This document shows positions 1-6,642 of a stretch of 18,446 nucleotides of DNA, piece by piece. A model generated the notes under the pieces. That model searched no databases, was not told where the DNA came from, and worked only from the letters and a program-made list of their open reading frames with translations. The position numbers and the translations under genes were made by a program. The stretch comes from Candidatus Igneacidithiobacillus taiwanensis (GTDB lineage Bacteria > Pseudomonadota > Gammaproteobacteria > Acidithiobacillales > Acidithiobacillaceae): positions 498-18,943 of the forward strand of contig DDOU01000146.1 in the NCBI GenBank assembly GCA_002341825.1. The letters run 5' to 3'. Position 1 is the stretch's first letter. The number at the start of each line of letters is the position of its first letter.

Positions 1-402
1 CCGGCGCACGACGGTCTCTGGGAAATGGCGCTCGAAACAGCGGATGATCCGGTAAAGCGAATGGCACTCGTGCCGCGGGTGCTCGAGGCGCGTGGACTCG
101 ACGCTACACCGGGTATTCGTGCGCGTTTGCAGGCCCTTGGCGATCGTCAGGCCGACGCGGTCCTTGCGGTCATCGAGCGCGAGGAGGTGGGGCATGTGGC
201 CGTCGGTTCCTACTGGTTTCGCTGGCTCTGCAACGAGCGTGGTCTAGACCCGGAGCAGCATTTTTTTGCGCTGCTCGATCGCCACTATCGCGGTCGCCCG
301 GGTGGCGATTTTGCCGTTGCCGCCCGCTTGGCCGCGGGTTTTTCGGAGTGGGAACTGCAGACCTTGCGCGCGCGGGCGGCGGGAGAGGTGGCAAGTGGCT
401 GA
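1..402 (+). CDS. DUF455 family ferritin-like protein, 3' part only
   Basis: The open frame runs from the first base of the window without a start, so this is the C-terminal 133 residues of a longer protein. The segments GLWEMA, RMALVPRVLEARGLD and EREEVGHVAVG, followed by WFRWLCNERGLDP, are what I know from DUF455 proteins, a ferritin-like four-helix family with Glu and His residues placed to bind a di-metal centre. The biochemical role of DUF455 is not established. The conserved E-E-x-x-H at about codons 60-64 of the visible part would be one half of such a site. The stop (TGA, 400-402) lies 8 bases inside the next gene, tsaD, which suggests translational coupling. The family assignment is confident; the function is unknown. 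Confidence 0.8.
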   Translation, partial: PAHDGLWEMALETADDPVKRMALVPRVLEARGLDATPGIRARLQALGDRQADAVLAVIEREEVGHVAVGSYWFRWLCNERGLDPEQHFFALLDRHYRGRPGGDFAVAARLAAGFSEWELQTLRARAAGEVASG

Positions 403-1393
403 TCTGGTGCTTGGCGTAGAGAGTTCTTGTGACGAGACCGGCCTCGCCTTTTACGAAAGGGGAGTCGGTCTGCGTGCCGAGGTGCTTTTTAGTCAAACGG
501 AAATCCATGCGCCCTTTGGCGGGGTGGTTCCGGAACTGGCGGCACGCGATCATGTGCGACGCTTGCCTTTACTGTGGCGCGAACTGCAAACGCGTAGTGG
601 CTTGGCGCGGGCGGATGCGGTGGCGGTTACTACCGGGCCGGGCTTGATTGGCGCTTTACTGGTCGGGGCGAGCTTTGCCCGCGCCCTGGCCTTTGCTTGG
701 GGTGTGCCCCTAATTTCGGTGCATCACCTCGAGGGGCATCTGTTAGCGCCCTTGCTGGAGGGCGAGCTGCCTTTGCCTGCCGTCGCGCTACTGGTATCTG
801 GTGGGCATAGCCAGCTGATTGCCATGCGTGCCTTGGGTGATTACCAATTGCTGGGCGACACCCTGGATGACGCTGCGGGTGAGGCCTTTGATAAGGCAGC
901 AAAGATTTTGGGGCTACCCTATCCGGGTGGCCCGGCGCTTGCGGCCTTGGCAGACCAGGGCGATCCTCGGCGGTATCCCCTGCCGCGACCAATGCTGGAT
1001 CGGCCGGGCCTGGATTTTAGCTTTAGTGGTCTGAAGACGGCCTTCCGATTACAGGCAGAGAAGTTGTTACCAGAGGATATGCAAAGCCGGGCGGATTTGG
1101 CCGCGAGTTTTCAGCTGGCATTGGTCGAGACTCTGGTGGAAAAGTGTCGGCGCGCCCTCGAACAGACAGGTTTCAAGCATCTCATCGTTGCCGGCGGGGT
1201 GAGCGCCAACCGTCTCTTGCGCGAGAGGTTACGGGAAAAATTGCATGGGGCGGTAGTCCATTTTCCGAGTATCCGCCACAGCACCGATAATGCCGCCATG
1301 ATTGCCCTCGCCGGAGCCGTGCATTTGGCCGCCGCCGGCGACGCCTTGTCGCCCTGCCGGGTGCGTCCCCGTTGGTCTTTGGAGGAGTTATGA
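395..1393 (+). CDS. tsaD: tRNA N6-adenosine threonylcarbamoyltransferase TsaD
   Basis: Transfers the threonylcarbamoyl group from threonylcarbamoyl-AMP to A37 of ANN-decoding tRNAs (t6A), in the cytosol with TsaB and TsaE. The 332-residue product is the usual length. It has the N-terminal ATPase-fold motif GVESSCDETG, the metal-binding HHLEGH near residue 110, LVSGGHSQL, AGEAFDKAAKILGLPYPGGP, FSFSGLKTAF, VAGGVSANRLLRE and the C-terminal STDNAAM nucleotide motif. I chose the GTG at 395 because it gives the normal N-terminus directly before LVLGVESSCDET and has a GGGAGAGG stretch upstream; the longer ATG form at 266 would add a non-homologous tail. It overlaps DUF455 by 8 bases and the next gene by ATGA. 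It is probably constitutively expressed housekeeping. Confidence 0.95.
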   Translation: MADLVLGVESSCDETGLAFYERGVGLRAEVLFSQTEIHAPFGGVVPELAARDHVRRLPLLWRELQTRSGLARADAVAVTTGPGLIGALLVGASFARALAFAWGVPLISVHHLEGHLLAPLLEGELPLPAVALLVSGGHSQLIAMRALGDYQLLGDTLDDAAGEAFDKAAKILGLPYPGGPALAALADQGDPRRYPLPRPMLDRPGLDFSFSGLKTAFRLQAEKLLPEDMQSRADLAASFQLALVETLVEKCRRALEQTGFKHLIVAGGVSANRLLRERLREKLHGAVVHFPSIRHSTDNAAMIALAGAVHLAAAGDALSPCRVRPRWSLEEL

Positions 1394-1929
1394 AGACATC
1401 ACAGGAACCGCCGTTTTCTCTGGATGAACAGATTCAGGAGGCAGCCGAGCGCAATGCAGACTTTGCCGAGGGCTTGGATTGGCAGCAGACTGGGCATTTT
1501 GCCGAGGCTGTTCAGTTTTTTCGCAAGGCTCTCGAGCAAGAGCCGGAGCTGCCCCTGTTCTGGACTTTCTATGCTTGGGCCTTGGCGGCTTCCGGCGACG
1601 TGCACGGGGCGATCTCGGCCTCGCGCAAAGCCATCGCTCTCGATCCGGAATGGGGGGTGGCCTGGAATGATCTGGGGGAATATTTGATGGAGAGTGGGCG
1701 TGTCGAGGAGGCGCTCTTTCCCATTCGCCGAGCACTGCGCAGTCGCCACTTTGATCGCGCCCACTTGGCCTACATGAATCTGGCGCGTTATTACCTGCAT
1801 CTTGGACAACTGCGTCGAGCTCGTCAGGCCGCCGAAGAGGCCCATAGACTGGTACCCATTTTTCATCCGGCCAAGGAATTGGCCGAGTGGATTCGTGAGC
1901 GCCAGGAGGCCTGGGGTATCGACGACTGA
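1390..1929 (+). CDS. Tetratricopeptide repeat (TPR) protein
   Basis: A 179-residue soluble protein made mostly of TPR helices. Repeats are visible at about residues 28-60 (GLDWQQTGHFAEAVQFFRKA), 62-95 (WALAASGDVHGAISASRKAI), 96-130 (WNDLGEYLMESGRVEEALFP) and 135-165 (LARYYLHLGQLRRARQAAEE), with the typical small residue at position 8 and A at position 20. There is no signal peptide, membrane segment or catalytic motif, so a scaffold or chaperone role is likely but the partner is unknown. The ATG at 1390 has an excellent GGAGGAG site just upstream, and its ATGA overlap with the tsaD stop indicates coupled translation. An upstream ATG at 1372 lies inside tsaD and lacks a ribosome site. Confidence 0.85.
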   Translation: MKTSQEPPFSLDEQIQEAAERNADFAEGLDWQQTGHFAEAVQFFRKALEQEPELPLFWTFYAWALAASGDVHGAISASRKAIALDPEWGVAWNDLGEYLMESGRVEEALFPIRRALRSRHFDRAHLAYMNLARYYLHLGQLRRARQAAEEAHRLVPIFHPAKELAEWIRERQEAWGIDD

Positions 1930-1934
1930 GGCGC

Positions 1935-1964
1935 TGGAGCGCAGTTGCTTTCCTTGGCTATACT
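1935..1964 (+). promoter_or_regulatory. Possible weak promoter for speE
   Basis: The 64-base gap between the TPR gene and speE holds TATACT at 1959-1964, five of six matches to the -10 consensus, 30 bases before the speE ATG. The only -35 at normal spacing (TGGAGC, 18 bases away) is poor; TTGCTT at 1945 is too close. This could give speE its own transcript, or be chance. Confidence 0.25.
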
Positions 1965-1993
1965 GGCGCCGTCCCCCAGCACTGAGGATCCCG

Positions 1994-2836
1994 ATGAGCA
2001 CCGAACTGTGGTACACCGAACGCTACGAAGAACACGGCGCGGCCTTGAGTCTCAAGGTGCGGGAAGTCCTGCACCGGGAGCAGAGTCCGTATCAGACCAT
2101 CGAGATTTTTGAAACCGAGCATTTCGGTACGCTGATGACCCTCGATGGTTTGGTCATGCTTACCGATCGTGACAACTTTCTCTACCACGAGATGATGACG
2201 CATCCGGCGCTGTTTACCCATCCCGACCCGAAGCGGGTGCTGATCATCGGTGGCGGCGATTGCGGTACCCTGCGCGAGGTGCTGCGGCATCCTACCGTGG
2301 AGCTGGCAGAGCAGGTGGAACTCGATGAGCGGGTTACGCGGGTGGCCGAGCGCTTCTTCCCGCTCCTGTGCGAGCGCAACGACGACGCGCGGGCGCGCTT
2401 TCATTTTCAGGATGGTATCGCCTGGGTGGAGCACGCCAAGGCGGGTAGCTATGATCTGATCATCGTCGATTCCACCGATCCGGTGGGTCCTGCGGCAGGT
2501 CTTTTTGCCGAGGAATTCTACGCCGCCTGTTGGCGGGCTTTGGGCGAGCAGGGGGTCTTGGTGGCGCAGTCGGAGTCGCCGCTTTTACACGCGAACCTCA
2601 TCCGCCAATGCCAGCGTCGGATGCGTGGTGCCGGCTTTGACTCCGTAGACACCATCTACTTCCCGCAATTTGCCTATCCTTCGGGCTGGTGGAGTGCCAC
2701 TTTGGCGCGTAAGGGCATCGCTCGCGACGCTTTCCGACGCGAGGACGCCGAGCAGATGTCGGGGCTGCAGTACTACCATGCCGAAATGCAGGCCGCTGCC
2801 ATGGTGGCACCTGCTTTCCTTCTGCCTACCAGTTGA
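1994..2836 (+). CDS. speE: Spermidine synthase (polyamine aminopropyltransferase)
   Basis: Transfers the aminopropyl group of decarboxylated S-adenosylmethionine to putrescine, giving spermidine; cytosolic. The 280-residue product has the small N-terminal beta domain (LWYTERYEEHGA; LMTLDGLVMLTDRDNFLYHEMM) and then the Rossmann domain with GGGDCGTLREVLRH at about residues 85-98, the acidic ELDERV loop, the FQDGIAWV adenine-binding segment and the catalytic IIVDSTDPVGPA loop at about residue 158. Length and motifs match bacterial SpeE. The ATG at 1994 follows GAGG at a 7-base distance; a longer frame from 1802 runs through the TPR gene and is not supported. GGGDCG rather than the common GGGDGG is a small variation. 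Its closest downstream neighbours are convergent. Confidence 0.95.
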   Translation: MSTELWYTERYEEHGAALSLKVREVLHREQSPYQTIEIFETEHFGTLMTLDGLVMLTDRDNFLYHEMMTHPALFTHPDPKRVLIIGGGDCGTLREVLRHPTVELAEQVELDERVTRVAERFFPLLCERNDDARARFHFQDGIAWVEHAKAGSYDLIIVDSTDPVGPAAGLFAEEFYAACWRALGEQGVLVAQSESPLLHANLIRQCQRRMRGAGFDSVDTIYFPQFAYPSGWWSATLARKGIARDAFRREDAEQMSGLQYYHAEMQAAAMVAPAFLLPTS

Positions 2837-2872
2837 GGCCGAGAGCTGGCGCTGACGCTCTGGGAGGCAGGT

Positions 2873-3082
2873 TCAGGCCTCGCGCAGATCCTCAGCGCCG
2901 CTGTACTCGTAACGGAGGACGCCTTCTGGCACATCCGTTGCCTCCGGGAGCAGTTTGCGAAGTTCCGCGCCGGCAGTACCGACGATTTTGGCGTTCTTCT
3001 CCAGTTCGACTGCAATTTCTCGTGCCTCTTTCAAACTGAGCTCGAGAATGGCGCCGCTATCCGTTTCTGACACGATTTTCAT
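2873..3082 (-). CDS. Small hypothetical protein, second of a 69-codon pair
   Basis: A 69-residue protein I do not recognise. It starts MKIVSETDSGAILELSLKEA, has a long charged helix (about residues 16-32, ending ELEKNAK) and an acidic tail, with no cysteines, signal peptide or membrane segment. The ATG overlaps the stop of the upstream gene as ATGA and has a strong GGAGGTAAGG site inside that gene, so it is very likely translated and coupled. It is convergent with speE; a weak AGAGC/GCTCT inverted repeat at 2842-2861 lies between them without a T run. The helix region resembles that of its partner (E, K, I, K, N, A identical in an ungapped alignment of 22), so the two may be diverged duplicates. 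An unknown toxin-antitoxin or accessory pair is one possibility; no function can be assigned. Confidence 0.7.
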   Translation of the reverse strand: MKIVSETDSGAILELSLKEAREIAVELEKNAKIVGTAGAELRKLLPEATDVPEGVLRYEYSGAEDLREA

Positions 3083-3288
3083 GATGCCTTACCTCCGTCG
3101 AAAATTCCTTTGGGTTGCTGAAAGTGATCGTCAATCCGATAATTCTGCTCGGCCAATAAATAGGCCATATCGAGTGGGGCTGACGAAAACTGCTCGGCAT
3201 TTTTGATGATCGGCTCAACAATCTTGTCGAGATCCTTTTTATCAAACTCGATGCGAATATTCTCGCTAGGAGAATCGATAAGCTTCAT
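3079..3288 (-). CDS. Small hypothetical protein, first of a 69-codon pair
   Basis: A 69-residue, charged, soluble protein of unknown family, beginning MKLIDSPSENIRIEFDKKDL with a helix up to EPIIKNAEQF and then LDMAYLLAEQNYRIDDHF. I chose the ATG at 3288 because it follows GGAGG at 8 bases; a frame extension to 3333 crosses the likely promoter. Base composition is visibly more AT-rich than the flanking housekeeping genes, suggesting transfer. It is coupled by ATGA to the next small gene, which has exactly the same length. Position next to a VapBC pair and a decayed restriction-like gene makes it part of an accessory islet. No function can be read from the sequence. Confidence 0.7.
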   Translation of the reverse strand: MKLIDSPSENIRIEFDKKDLDKIVEPIIKNAEQFSSAPLDMAYLLAEQNYRIDDHFQQPKGIFDGGKAS

Positions 3289-3308
3289 GGCTTTTTCCTC
3301 CATTCTGA

Positions 3309-3830
3309 CTAATACTGTAGAAGTATAGTACAAGAACCCATCGATTGCCGGTGCGGGAAAAAAAACTGCAAGACAGCCTTGATTGCGTCCCGCTGGTGTG
3401 AGCGTAGGGCTTTTCCGGGCATGCGAACGAGCTTCTCGGGCTCAACCCAAGAGATCTGCTCCCAATCGATAGGTGTAAGCTACAGTTGCCGTAGGTAGAG
3501 CACCCCAAAATCAGGCATATTGCCTCCTCGGCTTGCTTGCCCAGGGCGTCCTGGGTGGCAACCAGCAGACGGTACCCGCAGTGCCGCTCCTCGCCATTGA
3601 GGAGAAAGATACGTTGACTGCCGTTGGTGAAACTACCGATGGTATCCTTATCGATGCGGGTGTTTGGACTGCAAATGGCACTGCATAGCTCAGTACTCTG
3701 CCATTATGGCCTTGGCGACGAGGTCGAATCCCAGGATGCCCGCTTTCCAATGCTCGGGACGGTCTGGCCAATCTGGGTCGCGCCACACCGCCTCCATCTG
3801 CTCCAGCCATTAACGAAAGGTACTTGGCAT
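3309..3830 (-). pseudogene. Decayed N-terminal remnant of a type ISP-like restriction/helicase protein
   Basis: Protein-like segments continue in minus-strand order but jump frame and are cut by stops. From ATG 3830: MPSTFR, then TAA (3810-3812), WLEQMEAVWRDPDWPDRPEH, GFDLVAKAIMAEY, then TGA (3690-3692) where a TGG would restore the frame, AMQCHLQSKHPH, a frame change, RIDKDTIGSFTNGS, RLLVATQDALGKQAEEA, another frame change near 3520, PDFGVLYLRQL, TAG (3480-3482), PIDWEQISWVEPEKL and ALRSHQRDAIKAVLQ. In the same order, type ISP-like restriction proteins (COG4889-type helicases) have W-P-x-R, G-x-D-L-V-A, A-I-Q-C-K, I-x-K-x-x-I-x-S-F, RL-V-T, a SPIDW segment and LRPHQ-x-EA leading into the helicase Walker region. 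The helicase, methylase and specificity parts are missing. The family call is from motif recall. Confidence 0.55.
3312..3327 (-). promoter_or_regulatory. Likely promoter/operator of the small-gene pair
   Basis: On the minus strand TATACT (3322-3327) is a good -10 box 34 bases before the ATG at 3288, with no convincing -35. It overlaps a short perfect inverted repeat ATACT-GTAGA-AGTAT (3312-3326), a possible repressor site. The repeat is only 5 bases per arm, so it may be chance. Confidence 0.35.
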
Positions 3831-3832
3831 AT

Positions 3833-3898
3833 TTAAATCCCGATGGTTCGGAGTTGAATCTGATATGGCAGCACCACCACGCGAAAGATGGGCTGCAT
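3833..3898 (-). CDS. Possible 21-codon peptide or gene remnant after vapC
   Basis: ATG at 3898 lies 12 bases after the vapC stop, in the purine-rich context TAGGAGACGGGGGAG, a good ribosome site. It encodes MQPIFRVVVLPYQIQLRTIGI and then stops 2 bases before the ATG of the pseudogene. It could be a short translated leader, the broken start of a lost gene, or chance. Nothing about its function can be said. Confidence 0.25.
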   Translation of the reverse strand: MQPIFRVVVLPYQIQLRTIGI

Positions 3899-3910
3899 CT
3901 CCCCCGTCTC

Positions 3911-4291
3911 CTAGCGGATGACCTGCATCACAATATGTAGACTAAGGTCCGCCCAGACGCGATCGGCCGTCCACACGGGTAGTTCTTTATCGATGGCCAG
4001 TGCTAGGCAGGCCCTATCTGCCAGCGACAGACCGTGGTCTCGCGTTTGGGGCCAAAGCTTGGCCGCGATCTCTGCCTGTCGTGGGGTGAAATCCGCAAAC
4101 TGCACGCCAAGGGCGATGAATTCCTGCTGCATTCCGTCGACATCAACACCCTTTTGCAGCGCTTTCTGTACTACTTCCGACCAGTTGACCGTCGAGATAC
4201 TGGCACCATCCAACACCGAGGATATCCTATCGCCTCCGGGTTCGTCGTGCAGAAACGCCAGCACCGCTGAAGCATCCAGGACGACACTCAC
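3911..4291 (-). CDS. vapC: PIN-domain ribonuclease toxin, VapC family
   Basis: VapC toxins are Mg-dependent RNases that block translation by cutting tRNA or rRNA when the antitoxin is degraded. The 126-residue product is a full PIN domain with the acidic residues in place: VLDASAVLA (Asp6), NWSEVV (Glu39), LSLADRACLALA (second Asp) and WTADRVW near the C-terminus. The start is GTG (4289-4291), overlapping the antitoxin stop as GTGA; this fits coupled expression with antitoxin first. No disabling mutation is visible, so the toxin appears intact. The target RNA cannot be inferred. Confidence 0.88.
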   Translation of the reverse strand: MSVVLDASAVLAFLHDEPGGDRISSVLDGASISTVNWSEVVQKALQKGVDVDGMQQEFIALGVQFADFTPRQAEIAAKLWPQTRDHGLSLADRACLALAIDKELPVWTADRVWADLSLHIVMQVIR

Positions 4292-4551
4292 GAGCCACCG
4301 CTTTCGCGCTGGGCTTCGGCTCGCCGTTCGGCGAGGAGTTCGTCCACGATGCGAATGCCCTTTGGGACACTCCGGAAGCGTTCACGTAGCCGTCGTTCCA
4401 CGGTATCGCGCCGTTCCAACACAAGGCTTTCCCCAACTAGCCGAGCTACCAAGCGATCGCCGGGCTGTAGCCTCAATGCCTTGCGCAGCGCTGCCGGGAT
4501 TACCACCCGACCCTGCGCGCCGATCTGTACCTGATTTTCACTGAATGCCAT
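4288..4551 (-). CDS. vapB: SpoVT/AbrB-type antitoxin of the VapBC pair
   Basis: An 87-residue DNA-binding antitoxin. The N-terminal half is a SpoVT-AbrB swapped-hairpin domain (QVQIGAQGRVVIPAALRKAL, then QPGDRLVARLVGESLVLE), which binds operator DNA as a dimer. The arginine-rich C-terminal half (RRLRERFRSVPKGIRIVDEL) would wrap and neutralise the toxin. ATG 4551 has GAGGTG 7 bases upstream. It overlaps vapC by GTGA, and an inverted repeat at 4584-4610 in front of it is the likely autoregulatory site. MazE-like antitoxins share this fold, but the PIN-domain partner identifies the pair as VapBC. Confidence 0.87.
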   Translation of the reverse strand: MAFSENQVQIGAQGRVVIPAALRKALRLQPGDRLVARLVGESLVLERRDTVERRLRERFRSVPKGIRIVDELLAERRAEAQRESGGS

Positions 4552-4583
4552 GATAGCACCTCAAAAACCACATCGTGAAAAGT

Positions 4584-4610
4584 ATGGCACACCAAGCACG
4601 GATGTGCCAT
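4584..4610 (-). promoter_or_regulatory. Inverted repeat, likely VapBC operator
   Basis: ATGGCACA (4584-4591) and TGTGCCAT (4603-4610) are a perfect 8-base inverted repeat with an 11-base spacer, centred about 46 bases before the vapB ATG. On the minus strand the proximal arm runs into TGCCATACT, a passable extended -10, so a VapB-VapC complex bound here would cover the promoter. AbrB-type antitoxins commonly repress their own operon in this way. Confidence 0.5.
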
Positions 4611-4641
4611 TTATGCGAAATGCAAGACTACCGGTTGACAG

Positions 4642-4668
4642 GCGCCAGGAGAAGATTGCATCTGGCGC
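4642..4668 (-). terminator. Possible terminator hairpin after the phosphatase gene
   Basis: GCGCCAG (4642-4648) and CTGGCGC (4662-4668) form a perfect 7-base stem with a 13-base loop, 34 bases past the stop of the phosphatase gene. There is no T run on the minus-strand side, so intrinsic termination is not assured; it may only stabilise the transcript end. Confidence 0.3.
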
Positions 4669-4701
4669 TGCAACGCGACTGGAGATCGTTTGGATGCGAG
4701 G

Positions 4702-5298
4702 TTAGCGAATCGTGCAGGGGCAGTGATTCCACAGGGTAATGGCGGGGGTGCTGTGCTCCCAGCCCAAGCGCGAGATGCTGGCGGCATCGAGGTGCAGGTG
4801 ATCACCAAATTCGAGACCGAGGCCGAGCCAACAGCAGGCTAGAGCACGCAGGATGTGTCCGTGGGCAAAGCAGAGGATGTGTTGATGGCCGGCGTCCTCC
4901 CAATCCTGCAACAATTGTTGGCAGCGCTGCTGAATATCCGCCCCGCTCTCGCCTTCGGGCGCACCACAGCGGAAAATCGTCCACTGCGGGTTTTCTTGAT
5001 GGATTTCGGGGGTGGTCTTGCCCTCGTAGCGCCCATAGCGCCACTCGTGCAGGCCGGAGTGGGTTTGCGGATCGAAGCCGGCGAGGATGGCCGTATTCCG
5101 CGCCCGTCGCAGGGGGCTGGTATAAATGCCGTCGAAGTGATGCTCGCGATCGACAAAGTAGTGCCAGAGGGCCTTGGCCTGGGCACGTCCGGTCTCGGTA
5201 AGATCGATGTCGGTAACCGAGGTATGCTGGCCGCTTGCCGCCCAGGCGGTCATGCCATGGCGCACTAGGGTGATGGAGCCGATCTGCCGCTGGCTCAT
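4702..5298 (-). CDS. Histidine phosphatase family protein (phosphoglycerate mutase-like)
   Basis: A 198-residue cytosolic enzyme of the histidine phosphatase superfamily. Visible are the catalytic LVRHGMTAW motif (His14, phosphorylated in the cycle), the phosphate-pocket arginine in TSPLRRARNTA, the acid/base region LHEWRYGRYEGKT and the second histidine in CFAHGHILRAL near residue 146. The segment E-x-x-Y-G-x-Y-E-G followed by P-x-W-x-x-x-x-x-G-x-x-x-G-E-S is reminiscent of the Shb17-like (sedoheptulose bisphosphatase) branch; alpha-ribazole phosphatase (CobC) and broad sugar-phosphate phosphatases are alternatives. The ATG overlaps the upstream fatty acid synthase stop (ATGA), so the two are co-translated, although no shared pathway is evident. 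Confidence 0.85.
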   Translation of the reverse strand: MSQRQIGSITLVRHGMTAWAASGQHTSVTDIDLTETGRAQAKALWHYFVDREHHFDGIYTSPLRRARNTAILAGFDPQTHSGLHEWRYGRYEGKTTPEIHQENPQWTIFRCGAPEGESGADIQQRCQQLLQDWEDAGHQHILCFAHGHILRALACCWLGLGLEFGDHLHLDAASISRLGWEHSTPAITLWNHCPCTIR

Positions 5299-6551
5299 AG
5301 ATCCCCCCAGTCCGGTTCGGCGAGGCGAAAGGGATCGTTATCGAGATACTGGTAGCGGCGCTCCCAGGGGCGGGGCGTGAGCTCTTCCCGGCTTTGTTTG
5401 ACCGCCAAAACTTGGTGCAGGGCCGACCAATTGCGCCAAAAGCCGTAGGCGCAACCCGCCATATAAATGGCCCAGATACGAAAAGTTTTTTCGCCAACGA
5501 GGGCGATGGCTTCTTGCCGATGGGCCTCCAAACGCCGCACCCAGTGGATGAGGGTCTGGGCATAATGGGGACGGAGATTTTCGACGTCCAGCACCTCGAG
5601 ATTGGCGCTACCCATATCGCGGACCACACGCCAGAGGTGCGGAATCTCGCCATCTGGGAAGACATAGCGGTCGATGAAATCGCTACCGGAGTGGTGTTTG
5701 CTTTCGTCGTCCGGGGTGGCGGCGGTAATGCCATGGTTCATGACCCAGCCACCCTCCTTGAGCACTCGTTGAATGACGTCGAAGTAGTCTGGAAGCTTGG
5801 CCCGCCCAACATGCTCGAACATCCCTACCGAACTGACCTTGTCGAAATGCTCGCGTTCAGGGATGTCGCGATAGTCTTGCAGGCGGATCTCGACGCGATC
5901 GGCAAGGCCTTCCCGCTCCATACGATCTTTAGCAAAGGCATATTGCTCTTCGCTGAGGGTGACGCCAACACCGCGAATTCCGTAGTGACGGGCCGCCCAG
6001 CTCAGCAGCCCACCCCAACCACAGCCGATATCGAGGAGGAGTTCGCCGGGCTGCAGGCGCAGCTTGCGGCAAATATGATCGAGTTTTTGCTCCTGGGCCG
6101 TGTCGATATCTTCTTCGCCGGTGCGGAAGTAGCCGCAGGAGTAGACCATATTCCGATCCAACCAAAGGCGATAGAAGTCGTTGGAAACATCATAGTGATA
6201 ATGGATGGCTTCTTTGTCTTTGGCTTTGCTATGTAGCGCCTTACGGATGAGCCCACCCTTGGAGGATTTTTTGCGGGGGAAGGCATTGCTGAGTCCTTCG
6301 GCAACGGCAAGGATATCCTGGTAGCGACCCTCGAGGTCGAGTTCACCCTCCACATAGGCTTCGCCCAACACGTCCAGGGTACTGCCGGTGAGCAGACCGG
6401 TAATGATCCTTGCGGATTTGAGGTGCATGGTCACCAAGATATGTTCGGCGAAATCGTAGGAATGCCCATCCCAAAACACGACACGTAGAGGCAGGGCGTG
6501 GCCGTTGAGGCCTTTTTTGACGTGATCGAGAAAATTATTACGTAAGTCCAC
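5295..6551 (-). CDS. cfa: Cyclopropane-fatty-acyl-phospholipid synthase
   Basis: Adds a methylene group from S-adenosylmethionine across cis double bonds of membrane phospholipid acyl chains, a change linked to acid and stress tolerance. The 418-residue product has an N-terminal lipid-binding domain (to about residue 110) and then the methyltransferase: HYHYDVSNDFYRLWLD, NMVYSCGYF (Tyr and Cys of the bicarbonate site), LDIGCGWGG for SAM, SSVGMFEHVG with the conserved Glu, NHGI, and the C-terminal YMAGCAYGF with the conserved Cys. I chose GTG 6549-6551 because AAGGAG lies 6 bases upstream; the TTG at 6569 lies upstream of that site. ATGA overlap with the phosphatase. A 91-base gap separates it from the upstream gene and may hold a promoter (TATACT at 6620-6625). 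Confidence 0.92.
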   Translation of the reverse strand: MDLRNNFLDHVKKGLNGHALPLRVVFWDGHSYDFAEHILVTMHLKSARIITGLLTGSTLDVLGEAYVEGELDLEGRYQDILAVAEGLSNAFPRKKSSKGGLIRKALHSKAKDKEAIHYHYDVSNDFYRLWLDRNMVYSCGYFRTGEEDIDTAQEQKLDHICRKLRLQPGELLLDIGCGWGGLLSWAARHYGIRGVGVTLSEEQYAFAKDRMEREGLADRVEIRLQDYRDIPEREHFDKVSSVGMFEHVGRAKLPDYFDVIQRVLKEGGWVMNHGITAATPDDESKHHSGSDFIDRYVFPDGEIPHLWRVVRDMGSANLEVLDVENLRPHYAQTLIHWVRRLEAHRQEAIALVGEKTFRIWAIYMAGCAYGFWRNWSALHQVLAVKQSREELTPRPWERRYQYLDNDPFRLAEPDWGDL

Positions 6552-6642
6552 TCGCTTCTCCTTGGGCAAGTCTGCAAAATAGTCGGAACTTAGAACGTTT
6601 GCGCAATACTCACTCTTTCAGTATAGAGCCCATTCATTTTTT

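Noticed and set aside
3511..3810. 99-codon minus-strand frame in the islet
   Set aside because: Its Arg, Pro and Gly-rich translation is not protein-like; the neighbouring frames hold the type ISP-like segments instead.
5394..6236. 280-codon + strand frame opposite cfa
   Set aside because: Antisense to cfa catalytic motifs, no ribosome site of note and no recognisable family.
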